DNA of 45,015 nt from Halorubrum sp. (lineage in GTDB: Archaea > Halobacteriota > Halobacteria > Halobacteriales > Haloferacaceae). Every line of letters begins with the position of its first letter. Position 1 is the first letter of the stretch. The position numbers were made by a program, and so were the translations under genes. Shown here piece after piece: positions 1 through 8,611 of this stretch. Under the pieces are notes generated by a model. That model worked only from the letters and a program-made list of their open reading frames with translations, had not been told where the DNA came from and ran no database searches. Location of the stretch: the NCBI GenBank assembly GCA_003554605.1, contig PWGU01000070.1, positions 1 to 45,015 on the forward strand, in the 5' to 3' direction.

Positions 1-17
1 GGTCACAGTAGGTCGGT

Positions 18-1691
18 ATGTCCGACTTTGGAGCGCTCTCGGTCGTGCCGCCGTTGCTCGCGATCGCGTTGGCGATACTCACACGAAAGGCGGTACTGTC
101 GCTGTTTCTCGGCATCTGGGCCGGGGCGGTGATCTACACCGGTGGGCTCGGGATCGTCCAGACGTTCGAGTGGATCGTCGCCGCGATAGCCGACGATTTC
201 CACGCGACCATCATCGTGTTCACGCTCCTCCTTGGCTCCGGGGTCGCCATGGTCTGGAACCTTGGGGGAACCTATGCGGTCAGAAACTGGGCGTTAACAC
301 GGCTCGATACCCCACGAAAGGCCGGCCTCGCCGCATGGGTACTCGGCTTAGCCATGTTCTTCGACGATTACGCAAACACGGCGATCGTCGGATCCGCGAT
401 GAAGGACGTCTCCGACTCGCTGCGGATCTCCCGTGAGAAGCTCTCCTACATCGTCGATTCCACGGCCGCACCAGTCGCGACCATCGGCATCTCCTCGTGG
501 GTCGCCTTCCAGCTCTCGCTCATCGTCGACGGGTACGAGGCCGCCGGCGTCGACGCCGCCGACCGGCCGAGCACCTTCGAGGTCTTCCTCTCGGCTATCC
601 CGTTCAACATGTACGCCATCCTCGCCATCGTGATGGTCGCCATCATCGTCGTCTGGGGTCGCGATTACGGCGAGATGTTGACCGCGGAACACCGCTCGTG
701 GACGACGGGCAAGGTCACCCGCGACGACGCCGTCCCGATGCAGGACGTCGCCGCCGAACTCGGCGAGCCGCCGGCGTCGACCCCTCGGCTCATCAACTTC
801 TTCGCACCTGTCGCGGTGCTGATCGTGATGACGCTCGCGACCGCGCTGTGGACGGGTGGGTTCTCCGTCGGCGCGTTCGTGGGGGACCTCATCGCGGGCG
901 ACGTTGAGGGTGCGGGTGGTCTGCTCTGGGATGCCACGCTCGATGCCGCCTACGAGACCGCGCTGATGATCGGCTCGTTCGCGATGGTCGCGACCGGGTT
1001 CCTGCTCGGCAAGGTCTACGACATCTTCGGCGTCGGCGAGGCCACGGAGTACACCATCGACGGGTTCGGGATCATGATCACCGCGGTCTCCATCCTTGTG
1101 CTCGCGTGGGGGATCGGCGAAACCATCGGCGCGCTCGGTACGGGCGATTACGTCGCGGCGATAGCCGTCGGGGCCGTCTCCGCTGAGCTACTCCCGGCGC
1201 TCGTCTTCCTCGTCGCCGGCTTCATCGCCTTCTCGACGGGGACCTCGTGGGGAACGATGGGGATCATGACCCCCATCGCGATCCCGGTCGCCTGGCAGAT
1301 AAGCGGCGGCGGCGCGGAGGGGCACACCCTCGTCGCCGTGATGGTCGGCGTGATCTTCTCGGGGGCGATCCTCGGCGACCACAGTTCGCCGATCTCCGAT
1401 ACCTCCGTGCTGTCGGCGACTTTTACCGGTGCGGACCTCATCGATCACGTCCGGACCCAGCTCTATTACGCCGTCACGGTGGGCGTCGTGGTCGTGCTCC
1501 TGCTTTTGACCTGGGGGTTCACCGGCGTGACGCCGTTCGTGCTCCTGCCCATCGGGGCGTTGGCGCTCGCCGCGCTGGTCTATCTCCTCTCGGAGGTCGA
1601 CGGCCGTCGCAAGCGCATCGACCCCGTCTCGGTCAACGAACCGCGCGAGGGCGGTGAGACGATCGTCGCCGGGAGCGAGAAGGGGGAGTAG
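18..1691 (+). CDS. NhaC-family Na+/H+ antiporter
   Basis: This 557-residue polytopic membrane protein is predicted to exchange Na+ for H+ across the cytoplasmic membrane. It is hydrophobic over most of its length, with about a dozen likely membrane segments. The N-terminal stretch (VVPPLLAIALAILTRK), the FFDDYANT segment near residue 115 and the GDHSSPISDTS motif near residue 455 are typical of the NhaC family (family knowledge). A hydrophilic loop lies around residues 215-255 and the C-terminal tail is charged. The ATG at 18 is the first start in the window and fits the family's N-terminus, but only 17 bp of upstream sequence are visible, so its promoter cannot be judged. The next gene is over 800 bp away, so it looks monocistronic. 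The family call is solid; the transported ion is inferred. Confidence 0.9.
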   Translation: MSDFGALSVVPPLLAIALAILTRKAVLSLFLGIWAGAVIYTGGLGIVQTFEWIVAAIADDFHATIIVFTLLLGSGVAMVWNLGGTYAVRNWALTRLDTPRKAGLAAWVLGLAMFFDDYANTAIVGSAMKDVSDSLRISREKLSYIVDSTAAPVATIGISSWVAFQLSLIVDGYEAAGVDAADRPSTFEVFLSAIPFNMYAILAIVMVAIIVVWGRDYGEMLTAEHRSWTTGKVTRDDAVPMQDVAAELGEPPASTPRLINFFAPVAVLIVMTLATALWTGGFSVGAFVGDLIAGDVEGAGGLLWDATLDAAYETALMIGSFAMVATGFLLGKVYDIFGVGEATEYTIDGFGIMITAVSILVLAWGIGETIGALGTGDYVAAIAVGAVSAELLPALVFLVAGFIAFSTGTSWGTMGIMTPIAIPVAWQISGGGAEGHTLVAVMVGVIFSGAILGDHSSPISDTSVLSATFTGADLIDHVRTQLYYAVTVGVVVVLLLLTWGFTGVTPFVLLPIGALALAALVYLLSEVDGRRKRIDPVSVNEPREGGETIVAGSEKGE

Positions 1692-1703
1692 CGACGAACG
1701 AGG

Positions 1704-1708
1704 TTTTT
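1704..1708 (+). terminator. T-run after the NhaC-type antiporter gene
   Basis: Five consecutive T residues lie 12 nt past the stop codon, within the small inverted motif GGTTTTTAACC. Archaeal termination often uses such U-tracts. The same bases also resemble a TATA box, so a promoter reading for something downstream is possible. Confidence 0.35.
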
Positions 1709-1986
1709 AACCCCGGCGGCGACGAATACGAATTTGCGTGCCACTAAGTCCCCGCGCGAGTGATCCCGGACGGGAGCGATGAACACGCGGAGAACCCAGG
1801 CACGTGACAGACCCGTCGCGTTCGCGACGCGCCCGCCGCCACGTAAGGCGGTCGCCCGGCACGAGGGTTTCCCGGTCGACACGGCACGCCGCCGGAGATG
1901 AGACCGGTCGTTAGTGTTCCGGGCGGACATTCTCTGAAACGTCCCGTACAGGATGAGTTGACAATACCGGTCGCTCGCCGTATCGC

Positions 1987-2037
1987 GGTGGTGGCTCGGT
2001 CGAAACTGATCGTCACAAGGGGCTCAGTGGGGATAAG
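1987..2037 (+). repeat. Imperfect repeat, copy A
   Basis: This copy starts with GGTGGTGGCTCGGT (1987-2000) and contains TCACAAGGGGCT (2013-2024). The same two blocks recur 111 bp downstream in copy B with almost the same internal spacing (26 against 25 nt). AACTGATCGTCA, present here at about 2004-2015, recurs in both 29-bp repeats (2139-2167 and 8753-8781). Confidence 0.7.
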
Positions 2038-2097
2038 CCGAGAACTACTAATAGAATCCGTCAGACAACAGGCCGTACTTTCCGCTCAACGTTTAGT

Positions 2098-2147
2098 GGT
2101 GGTGGCTCGGTGGAAGTTTTCATCACAAGGGGCTAAGAGGGGGTAAC
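2098..2147 (+). repeat. Imperfect repeat, copy B
   Basis: This copy shares GGTGGTGGCTCGGT (2098-2111) and TCACAAGGGGCT (2123-2134) with copy A. It runs directly into the 29-bp repeat. GTGGTGGC at its start is complementary to GCCACCAC at the end of the 29-bp repeat, so copy B plus the 29-mer is bounded by an 8-bp inverted repeat about 50 bp apart. Confidence 0.7.
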
Positions 2148-2167
2148 TGATCGTCATCGCCACCACA
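2139..2167 (+). repeat. 29-bp exact repeat, left of the pho block
   Basis: These 29 bases (core TAACTGATCGTCATCGCC) are identical to 8753-8781. The two copies lie in the same orientation, one on each side of the phosphate-uptake gene block. They may be remnants of a mobile element or shared binding sites; nothing in the sequence decides between these. Confidence 0.8.
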
Positions 2168-2390
2168 TCCAGAACAGCGCGTCATGATATATAAAAGACC
2201 CATGTTTGTGACTTTTTATCGCAAGCGGTGATGGTGACCATTCGTGTTCGTGGAGCGTTCGTTCGTGTGCTACACCGCGACCGAATAGAGTCCCCGGGAG
2301 TACGCCAACTGTGCCACTGTGCAATGTTCGGAATACGATCCGGTGGATACGTCGTCGATTGTATGGAACGAAATGGCTCGTTTGTTACAT

Positions 2391-2495
2391 TATCTACATA
2401 GATCTATATTTCTATATTGTCCCGTACAAACGCCTCTAATTAAACTATAGCTTATCAGTCATCGATATATGTCACATAGCATACTACTTATCCTC
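2391..2495 (+). promoter_or_regulatory. pstS promoter and AT-rich putative operator
   Basis: An AT-rich block in an otherwise GC-rich chromosome precedes pstS. ACTTATCC (2486-2493) is centred about 27 nt before the ATG at 2516, fitting a TATA box for a leaderless transcript. Further upstream lies a perfect 10-bp palindrome ATAGATCTAT (2398-2407), followed by TATATTTCTATATT. Haloarchaeal pst promoters are known to respond to phosphate limitation; that these motifs are the phosphate-responsive site is inference. Confidence 0.55.
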
Positions 2496-2515
2496 GATGG
2501 CCTGACGTTGCGGTG

Positions 2516-3550
2516 ATGGCACCCAGCCAGCGAAACCCAACGCGCGGTATCACTCGACGACAATCGCTCGCGACGATCGCGGGCGTCGGCGCGGTCGCGG
2601 TCGCGGGCTGTATGGGCGGCAACGGCGGCGAGGAAGGCGGCGTCGCCGGCACCATCGACGCCTCCGGGTCGAACACGGTCGCGCCCATCACCTCGTGGGC
2701 CGGCGAGAACTTCGCCGAGGAGTTCCCTGACGTCCTCGTCGACGTCGCCCCCGAGGGGACCGGCGCGGGCTTTCAGGAGTTTTGTCGCGCCAACTCGGCC
2801 GTCCAGAGCGCGAGCCGGCAGATCAGCGACGAGGAGGTCGCCCTCTGTGAGGAGAACGACGTCGACTACGACTTCCTCGAGGTCGGTCTCGACGGGATCT
2901 CGGTAGTGAAAAACTCCGAAAACGACTGGATGGAGGAGGTCACCCTCGACGAGCTCAGGATGGTTTGGGAGTTCGATGCGACCGGCGAGATCACCCAATG
3001 GAGCGACATCCGCGACGAGTATCCCGACGAGGACCTTCAGCTGCACGCCCGTGACTCCGCATCGGGGACGTTCGACTACTTCACGCTGGAGATCTGTGGC
3101 GAGGTGGGCGACATCCGCGACGACTACTCCGCCACCAGCCAGACGAACGAGATCATGGGCGCGGTCGCCGGCGACCAGTACGGCTTCGGGTGGGGTGGAC
3201 TCGGGTACCTCCGTGACATCGAGGACGATGAGCCGATCGAGGCCGTGCCGGTCGAAAGCGATCAAGACGGCGAGTTCTACCTCCCCGAGGAGGAGAGCAT
3301 CGAGTCGGGGACCTACTCCCCGCTCGCACGACCGCTCTTCGCGTTCTTCAACCTCGCGAGCCTCGAGGAGGAGCCGGAACTGATCGGTTCGTTCGCCCGC
3401 TTCTACGCGAACCGCGCACAGGAGTTCGCGCGCGACGAGGGCTTCTATGCCGCCCCTGACGAGATCACCGAAGAGAACCACGACAAGATCGACTCGTGGC
3501 TTGAGAGCGTCGGCTACTCGCCCGAAGATCTGCCGGTCCAGCGCGCATAA
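2516..3550 (+). CDS. pstS: Phosphate-binding lipoprotein PstS
   Basis: Extracytoplasmic substrate-binding protein of the phosphate ABC importer. The N-terminus carries a twin-arginine signal (TRRQSLATIAG) followed by a lipobox-like VAGC, so the mature protein is probably a Tat-exported lipoprotein anchored at the Cys. Family features include DASGSNTVAPI just after the linker, GTGAGFQEFC, SRQISDEE and RDSASGTFDYF, which line the phosphate site in PstS proteins. The length of about 344 residues is usual. I chose the ATG at 2516 over the in-frame GTG at 2513 because a TATA-like ACTTATCC sits 27 nt upstream. It is the first gene of a tight operon; pstC begins 15 nt after its stop. Confidence 0.95.
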   Translation: MAPSQRNPTRGITRRQSLATIAGVGAVAVAGCMGGNGGEEGGVAGTIDASGSNTVAPITSWAGENFAEEFPDVLVDVAPEGTGAGFQEFCRANSAVQSASRQISDEEVALCEENDVDYDFLEVGLDGISVVKNSENDWMEEVTLDELRMVWEFDATGEITQWSDIRDEYPDEDLQLHARDSASGTFDYFTLEICGEVGDIRDDYSATSQTNEIMGAVAGDQYGFGWGGLGYLRDIEDDEPIEAVPVESDQDGEFYLPEEESIESGTYSPLARPLFAFFNLASLEEEPELIGSFARFYANRAQEFARDEGFYAAPDEITEENHDKIDSWLESVGYSPEDLPVQRA

Positions 3551-3565
3551 CGAGGGCCCCACTAA

Positions 3566-4582
3566 ATGAGCACTGACACGGACCCGGGACCGGGGATCAC
3601 CGGCGACGCGGCCGCGACGGATGCGAAGCAGCGGAACAAGCGGGCCAGACAGGTGTTGTTCGGCTGTGCCGCCTTCACGGTCCTCACGACGCTCGCCATC
3701 TTTTTGGTCCTGATCGACAACGCCATAAGCTACTTTTACGGCGCACGCGCGACGGAAATGATCTTCCTTGGCGTGGAGCCACAAAGCGCGGTCGGCCTCA
3801 TCGAGTTCTTAAACGTCCGCGAGTTACTCGCGGGTGAGGCCCGCTGGGCACCCGAACACGCAACGCCGAGTCACAACGCATGGCCGATCATCTTCGGAAC
3901 GCTCGCGATCACGGTCGGCGCGGCGTTCGTGTCGATCCCCATCGGCACGGCCACGGCGCTCTACGTCTCCGAGTACGCCTCTCCGGAGGTCCGCTCGAAG
4001 CTCAAGCCGACCCTTGAGGTTCTCGCCGGCATCCCGACGATCGTCTACGGCTACTTCGCGATCGCGTTCATCAACCCGGTCGTACTCGGACCGATCGCTG
4101 GGCTGTTCGGGATCAACATCGGCCGGTACAGTATGCTGTCGGGGATGCTTGTGGTCGGGATCATGACGATCCCGATGGTTTCCTCGATAAGCGAGGACGC
4201 GATGCAGGCAGTTCCGGACGACCTGCGAAACGGCGCATATGCGCTCGGGGCGACGAAATACGACGTCTCCGTCAGCGTCGTGACGCCCGCGGCGATCTCC
4301 GGGATCTTCGCCTCGTACATTCTCGCGGTCTCACGGGCGATCGGCGAGACGATGGCGGTGACGCTCGCGGCGGGCTTCAACGCCAACATCACCGCGAACC
4401 CGTTCTCGGAGATCATGACGATGACCGCCTACATGGTGTCGATGGCGCGCGGCACGTCCGCGATCGGCACCATCGAGTACCAGAGCCTGTTCGCGGTCGG
4501 GCTGGTGCTGTTCTGCATGACGCTCATGATGAACCTGCTCAACGACTGGTTTAAACGCCGATTTCAGGAGGAGTACCGATGA
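3566..4582 (+). CDS. pstC: Phosphate ABC transporter permease PstC
   Basis: One of two membrane subunits of the phosphate importer. The 338-residue protein has about six membrane segments, with a long extracytoplasmic stretch between the first two (roughly residues 55-108). The permease coupling loop is visible as EDAMQAVPDDLRNGAYALGATKYD, followed by SRAIGETMAVTLAAG, both hallmarks of PstC/PstA permeases. The N-terminal 30 residues are hydrophilic and should be cytoplasmic. Its stop overlaps the pstA start (ATGA), which suggests translational coupling. A purine-rich AGGAGGAG precedes the pstA ATG inside the end of this gene. Confidence 0.95.
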   Translation: MSTDTDPGPGITGDAAATDAKQRNKRARQVLFGCAAFTVLTTLAIFLVLIDNAISYFYGARATEMIFLGVEPQSAVGLIEFLNVRELLAGEARWAPEHATPSHNAWPIIFGTLAITVGAAFVSIPIGTATALYVSEYASPEVRSKLKPTLEVLAGIPTIVYGYFAIAFINPVVLGPIAGLFGINIGRYSMLSGMLVVGIMTIPMVSSISEDAMQAVPDDLRNGAYALGATKYDVSVSVVTPAAISGIFASYILAVSRAIGETMAVTLAAGFNANITANPFSEIMTMTAYMVSMARGTSAIGTIEYQSLFAVGLVLFCMTLMMNLLNDWFKRRFQEEYR

Positions 4583-5526
4583 GCGACAGTCCAGACTCGA
4601 AGCGACGAGCCGACGGCGGGACCGCGACGGAACGAACCCGGGGGGAGGAGCTGTTTGCGGACATCGATCTGCGCCGGGAGCACCTCAAAAATCGGGCCTT
4701 CCTTGGGCTCATCTTCGCGGCCTCGATGTTCGGCGTCGTCGCGCTCGCGCTGTTGTTGCTCGACGTGGTCACCGACTTCTACGTCGGACTTACCGAGTTC
4801 GAGATCAGCCTCGTCCAGTTTCTCACCGCTGACGGCTCCCGTCGCCCCGAACGTGCCGGCTTCTTCGGGGCGATCATCGCCTCGGTGATGCTGATGGCGC
4901 TGACCGCCGTGCTCTCGTTTTTCGTGGGCGTCGGGGCGGCCATCTATCTGGAGGAGTACGCACCGAACAACCGGATCACGCGGCTCATCAAGGCGAACCT
5001 CTCGAACCTCGCTGGCGTCCCCTCCATCGTCTACGGGCTGCTCGTGCTCGCCGCGCTCGTCAACGGAATCGGCGTCGGGCCGATCCTCCTCGCCGGGTCG
5101 GTCGCGCTCGCGCTGCTCGTGATGCCGATCATCATCGTCTCCGCACAGGAGGCGATTCGGGCAGTTCCTGACGGCGTACGAAACGGCTCGTACGCGACCG
5201 GCGCGACGAAATGGCAGACGATCCGGCAGGTGGTTCTCCCGTCGGCGATGCCGGGGATCCTCACCGGGACGATTCTCGCGCTCGCCCGCGCGATCGGGGA
5301 GACGGCACCGCTTCTGATGATCGGTGCGCTCTTCGTCAACCGGACGCCCTTCGGCCCGTTCGACCGGTTCAGCGGGATGCCGACGCAGATCTACGCGTGG
5401 GCGGCCGAACCGAGCCAACACTTCATCCACCTCGCGGCGGTCGGGATCGTCGTTCTGTTGACGATCCTGTTGTCGATGAACGCGGTGGCGGTGTACCTGC
5501 GAAATAAATACGAGACGGCGGTGTAA
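4579..5526 (+). CDS. pstA: Phosphate ABC transporter permease PstA
   Basis: Second membrane subunit of the phosphate importer, 315 residues with about six membrane segments. The ABC-coupling motif ([24 protein letters not shown], about residues 192-215) is followed by [17 protein letters not shown], which is characteristic of PstA. The ATG overlaps the pstC stop by 4 nt and has a Shine-Dalgarno-like AGGAGGAG just upstream, so it is probably made by reinitiation together with PstC. pstB starts 2 nt after its stop. Confidence 0.95.
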   Translation: MSDSPDSKRRADGGTATERTRGEELFADIDLRREHLKNRAFLGLIFAASMFGVVALALLLLDVVTDFYVGLTEFEISLVQFLTADGSRRPERAGFFGAIIASVMLMALTAVLSFFVGVGAAIYLEEYAPNNRITRLIKANLSNLAGVPSIVYGLLVLAALVNGIGVGPILLAGSVALALLVMPIIIVSAQEAIRAVPDGVRNGSYATGATKWQTIRQVVLPSAMPGILTGTILALARAIGETAPLLMIGALFVNRTPFGPFDRFSGMPTQIYAWAAEPSQHFIHLAAVGIVVLLTILLSMNAVAVYLRNKYETAV

Positions 5527-5528
5527 CC

Positions 5529-6353
5529 ATGTCAACAAGTGAAGAATCACTCATCACGACGGAGGTATCGAGCGAACGAACCGGCCGCAGCGACCGGCCC
5601 GACGCGACCGTGCTCGCCGCACGTGACCTCGACGTCTACTACGGCGACGATCGGGCGCTCGCGTCCGTCGATGTCGAGATCCCTGAACACAAGGTGACGG
5701 CGATCATCGGTCCGTCCGGCTGTGGGAAGTCGACGTTCCTCCGGTGTATCAACCGAATGAACGACCAGATCGCGGTCTGTCGGGTCGACGGCGACCTCTC
5801 GTTCCACGGAAAGAACGTCTACGACGACGACGTGGATCCGGTGGCGCTTCGGCGACGGGTTGGGATGGTATTTCAGAAACCCAATCCGTTCCCCAAGTCG
5901 ATCTACGACAACGTCGCATATGGCCTGAAGATTCAGGGCTTCGATGGCGACATGGATGCCCGCGTCGAGGAGGCGTTGCGCGGAGCGGCCCTGTGGGGCG
6001 AAGTGAAGGATCAACTCGACTCCTCGGGGCTCGACCTCTCGGGCGGCCAGCAACAGCGGCTCTGTATCGCCCGGGCCATCGCGCCCGACCCCGAGGTGAT
6101 CCTCATGGACGAGCCGACGAGCGCGCTCGACCCGGTGGCTGCCTCGAAGATCGAGGACCTGATCGACGAACTCGCCGAGCAGTACACGGTCGTGATCGTC
6201 ACCCACAACATGCAGCAGGCGGCCCGAATCTCGGATAAGACGGCCGTCTTCCTTACCGGTGGCAAGCTCGTCGAGTTCGATGACACGGCGAAGGTGTTCG
6301 AAAACCCCGACGAACCGCGCGTCGAGGAGTACATCACGGGGAAGTTCGGATAG
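5529..6353 (+). CDS. pstB: Phosphate ABC transporter ATPase PstB
   Basis: Cytoplasmic ATPase that drives PstSCAB. The 274-residue protein has Walker A GPSGCGKS (residues 61-68), a Q-loop in [17 protein letters not shown], the ABC signature LSGGQQQR and Walker B with D-loop [12 protein letters not shown], then the switch His in [21 protein letters not shown] after the Q-loop is specific to PstB among ABC ATPases. About 28 polar residues precede the conserved domain. The phoU start codon immediately follows its stop, placing transporter and regulator in one transcript. Confidence 0.96.
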   Translation: MSTSEESLITTEVSSERTGRSDRPDATVLAARDLDVYYGDDRALASVDVEIPEHKVTAIIGPSGCGKSTFLRCINRMNDQIAVCRVDGDLSFHGKNVYDDDVDPVALRRRVGMVFQKPNPFPKSIYDNVAYGLKIQGFDGDMDARVEEALRGAALWGEVKDQLDSSGLDLSGGQQQRLCIARAIAPDPEVILMDEPTSALDPVAASKIEDLIDELAEQYTVVIVTHNMQQAARISDKTAVFLTGGKLVEFDDTAKVFENPDEPRVEEYITGKFG

Positions 6354-7040
6354 ATGCCCCGAGAGGAGTTTCAGCGACAGCTCGATACGCTCCGCGACGA
6401 CGTCGTTGCGATGGGCGATCTCGTGTTGACGCGGTATGATGAGGCGATCGAGGCGGCCGCGACGGGTGACGCCGGGCGGGCCAACCGGGTGATCGAGGGC
6501 GACGCGGACGTGAACGAGCGGTACCTCGAACTCGAAGAGCGGTGTACCCAGATCATCGCGCTCCAACAGCCCGTTGCGGGTGACCTCCGACTCGTGACGG
6601 CGTCGTTCAAGATCATTACCGATCTCGAACGCATCGCTGACCTCGCGACCAACCTCGCGAGCTATGGTCGTCCAGACAGCGGGATCCATCCCGACGTTGA
6701 CGTGCGCGACCTCGCGGGCGACGCGGGTGAGATGGTCTCGATGGCGCTGGCGGCGTACGAGGACGAGGACCCGGAGGCGTGTTTCATCGTCGCCGACCAA
6801 GACGACGCGCTCGATGAACGGTGCGAGCGAGCCAGCAAACGTGTCGTTCGGGGCCTGCTCGACCGTCAAGCCGCGGAGACACACAGCGTGGACGAAAGCG
6901 ACGCATTCGCAGCCGAACTCGATGAGGTGTCACGTGCGCTGCTCACCGTCCGCGACTTAGAGCGTGTCGGCGACCACGCCGTGAACATCGCCGCACGCAC
7001 CCTCTACATGATCGAAACCGACGACGCCCTGCTCTACTGA
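6354..7040 (+). CDS. phoU: Phosphate-transport regulator PhoU
   Basis: A 228-residue, all-helical PhoU made of two three-helix repeats. It carries the family's metal-binding motifs: ITDLERIADLATNLA in the first half and VRDLERVGDHAVNIA in the second (E/DxxxD patterns). PhoU proteins restrain PstSCAB activity and signal phosphate status (family knowledge). The start codon directly abuts the pstB stop. The stop overlaps the start of a second PhoU-type gene by one base (TGATG). The protein has no DNA-binding part, so it probably acts at the transporter. Confidence 0.94.
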   Translation: MPREEFQRQLDTLRDDVVAMGDLVLTRYDEAIEAAATGDAGRANRVIEGDADVNERYLELEERCTQIIALQQPVAGDLRLVTASFKIITDLERIADLATNLASYGRPDSGIHPDVDVRDLAGDAGEMVSMALAAYEDEDPEACFIVADQDDALDERCERASKRVVRGLLDRQAAETHSVDESDAFAAELDEVSRALLTVRDLERVGDHAVNIAARTLYMIETDDALLY

Positions 7041-8068
7041 TGGCCCGAAACGAGCCGTACGAACGGAAGGTCCAGCTGACCGGCGGCACGACATACACGG
7101 TTTCACTGCCAAAAGCGTGGGCGAACGAACAGGCTATCGAGACCGGAAGCCGGCTCCGGCTGTATCCACGCGGTGACCGCCTGTTGTTGACACAGCCGGC
7201 GGCCGATGAGCAGCGTCGAACGACCAGTATTTCGGCCGCTCGACACGATCCGGATCGTATCGGTCGGTTGATCGAGGCCGCCTACATCGCGGGCGCGGAG
7301 ACGATCCACATAATCGAGGGTCCAAACCGGGCGGAGCGCGTGGCCGTGCGTGATGCAGTCGCCGGGCTGGTCGGTATAGAGGTAGTCTCTGAGGAAGAGG
7401 GGATCGTCGAGATCCAAGCAATGCTTGACGCCGAGGACCTCTCGCCCAAGCAGACAGTCATGCAGATGGAGCGCATGGCAGCGTCGATGCACGAGGAGGC
7501 GATGGCGGCGGTGCTCGCGGGAGACCTCGAATCGGGAACGCATATCTCCGGGCTAGATGATACGGTTGATCGACTGTTCAGCCTCGTCGCTCGCGAGTTT
7601 CAAGGCTCGCTCGTCGATGTCCACGTAGATCGCGCCGGAAACGGACTCACCGCCTTCGACTACTATACCGTCGCACGGCAGATCGAGCGCGTTGCGGATC
7701 ATGCAGAAAAGATCGCCAATGCAGCGATCCTTCTCGAAGGGGAGCCGCCCGCCGAGTTTCGTGAGGAGCTGACACACATCGGAGCCGACGCACGAGAGAT
7801 CGTTCGACGGGCCGTCAGTGAGACGATGAACGGCCGCGATATCGATGCGCTGGCCGCGATCCTTGCGGACGGTCACACGGTCGTCACAAAGACCGCTGAA
7901 CTCGATCGGGAGTTACACGAGCGCAACCCTACGGATGCATACGCGCTCGCGACCGTGCTCGATAGTATCGAACGAACGGCGGAGTACGGGATCAATGTCG
8001 CCGAGGCGGGGTTACAGGCCACGCTCCGACGGAACGGTGATGCCGACGCTCCACAACTAAACGGCTGA
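7040..8068 (+). CDS. PhoU-type regulator with N-terminal AbrB/SpoVT DNA-binding domain
   Basis: A 342-residue protein. The first 50 or so residues (ERKVQLTGGTTYTVSLPKAW...GSRLRLYPRGDRLLL) match a swapped-hairpin AbrB/SpoVT domain, normally a dimeric DNA-binding fold. The remainder contains two PhoU-like helical repeats, with DYYTVARQIERVADHAEKIAN and ATVLDSIERTAEYGINVAE. This arrangement is common in archaeal phosphate operons and suggests a transcriptional regulator that senses phosphate through its PhoU half, perhaps acting at the pstS promoter (inference). It overlaps the preceding phoU stop by one base, and no gene of the bacterial PhoR/PhoB type is nearby. Domain calls are strong; target and ligand are unknown. 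Confidence 0.9.
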   Translation: MARNEPYERKVQLTGGTTYTVSLPKAWANEQAIETGSRLRLYPRGDRLLLTQPAADEQRRTTSISAARHDPDRIGRLIEAAYIAGAETIHIIEGPNRAERVAVRDAVAGLVGIEVVSEEEGIVEIQAMLDAEDLSPKQTVMQMERMAASMHEEAMAAVLAGDLESGTHISGLDDTVDRLFSLVAREFQGSLVDVHVDRAGNGLTAFDYYTVARQIERVADHAEKIANAAILLEGEPPAEFREELTHIGADAREIVRRAVSETMNGRDIDALAAILADGHTVVTKTAELDRELHERNPTDAYALATVLDSIERTAEYGINVAEAGLQATLRRNGDADAPQLNG

Positions 8069-8134
8069 CCGATCCTGTCACCGTCGAATCGGCTCACAGT
8101 CGAACGGGAACACACAAACACGAACAACAGACGA

Positions 8135-8611
8135 ATGATGCCAACCGACAACCCCGAACTCACGGACGTCGAATCGAAACCCGACGAGCAACACACATCC
8201 ACGCCGACCACGCTCACGTTCATGTGCGTGCGCAACGCCGGCCGAAGTCAGATGGCGACGGCCTTCGCCGAACGCGAACGGGCGGCACGTGGTCTTGCGG
8301 ATGCTGTCGAGATCGTTACGGGAGGCACCGATCCCGCCGATACTGTTCACGAAATCGTTGTTGAGGCACTTGCCGAAGTAGGCCTTGACGTCGCCGGGCG
8401 CACCCCTCAGCACATATCGGAGGCGACTCTCATCGAGTCCGATTTCGTCGCGACGATGGGCTGCTCGACGCTCGAACTCGATGGCGTCGATACCGAAGAT
8501 TGGCCGCTTGAAGACCCCGGTGAGCGGCCGATCGAGGAGGTCAGACCGATCCGTGATGAGATCGAACGGCGGGTGGTTGCGCTCTTCGACGACCGGTTCG
8601 GCGAGCGCTGA
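8135..8611 (+). CDS. Low-molecular-weight phosphatase / arsenate reductase (ArsC)-like protein
   Basis: A 158-residue protein of the low-molecular-weight protein tyrosine phosphatase fold. The catalytic P-loop CVRNAGRS (C-x5-R-S) follows a short strand (TLTFM), as expected. DSDFVATMGCSTLELD and WPLEDPGERPIEEVRPIRDEIERRV hold the usual downstream Asp-Pro region. Relatives include thioredoxin-coupled arsenate reductases and true phosphatases; the sequence alone does not separate them. About 28 polar residues precede the fold and an alternative ATG exists at 8138. It lies 66 bp after the phosphate operon in the same direction, which suits either role, because arsenate enters through Pst and a phosphatase could feed phosphate metabolism. 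Confidence 0.82.
   Translation: MMPTDNPELTDVESKPDEQHTSTPTTLTFMCVRNAGRSQMATAFAERERAARGLADAVEIVTGGTDPADTVHEIVVEALAEVGLDVAGRTPQHISEATLIESDFVATMGCSTLELDGVDTEDWPLEDPGERPIEEVRPIRDEIERRVVALFDDRFGER

Larger units (their letters stand above)
1692..2512. other. Long intergenic region upstream of pstS
   Basis: About 820 bp without a convincing gene. It holds a 16-nt palindrome (CGTCGCG-TT-CGCGACG, 1814-1829), two imperfect copies of a roughly 50-bp repeat (from 1987 and 2098, 111 bp apart), one copy of a 29-bp repeat also found at 8753-8781, and an AT-rich stretch (2380-2495) next to pstS that should hold its promoter. The reading frame through 1898-2146 mostly translates the repeats and looks spurious. 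Confidence 0.6.

Noticed and set aside
1738-1905. GC-rich segment after the NhaC-type gene considered as an RNA gene, including C/D-box-like GCGATGA
   Set aside because: No matching D box, no H/ACA features, and no resemblance to RNase P, SRP or tRNA that I can see; only a 16-nt palindrome stands out.
1898-2146. 82-aa open frame on + covering repeats A and B
   Set aside because: The frame reads through two non-coding-like repeats, giving a repeated VVAR phrase, and has no promoter or coherent fold.
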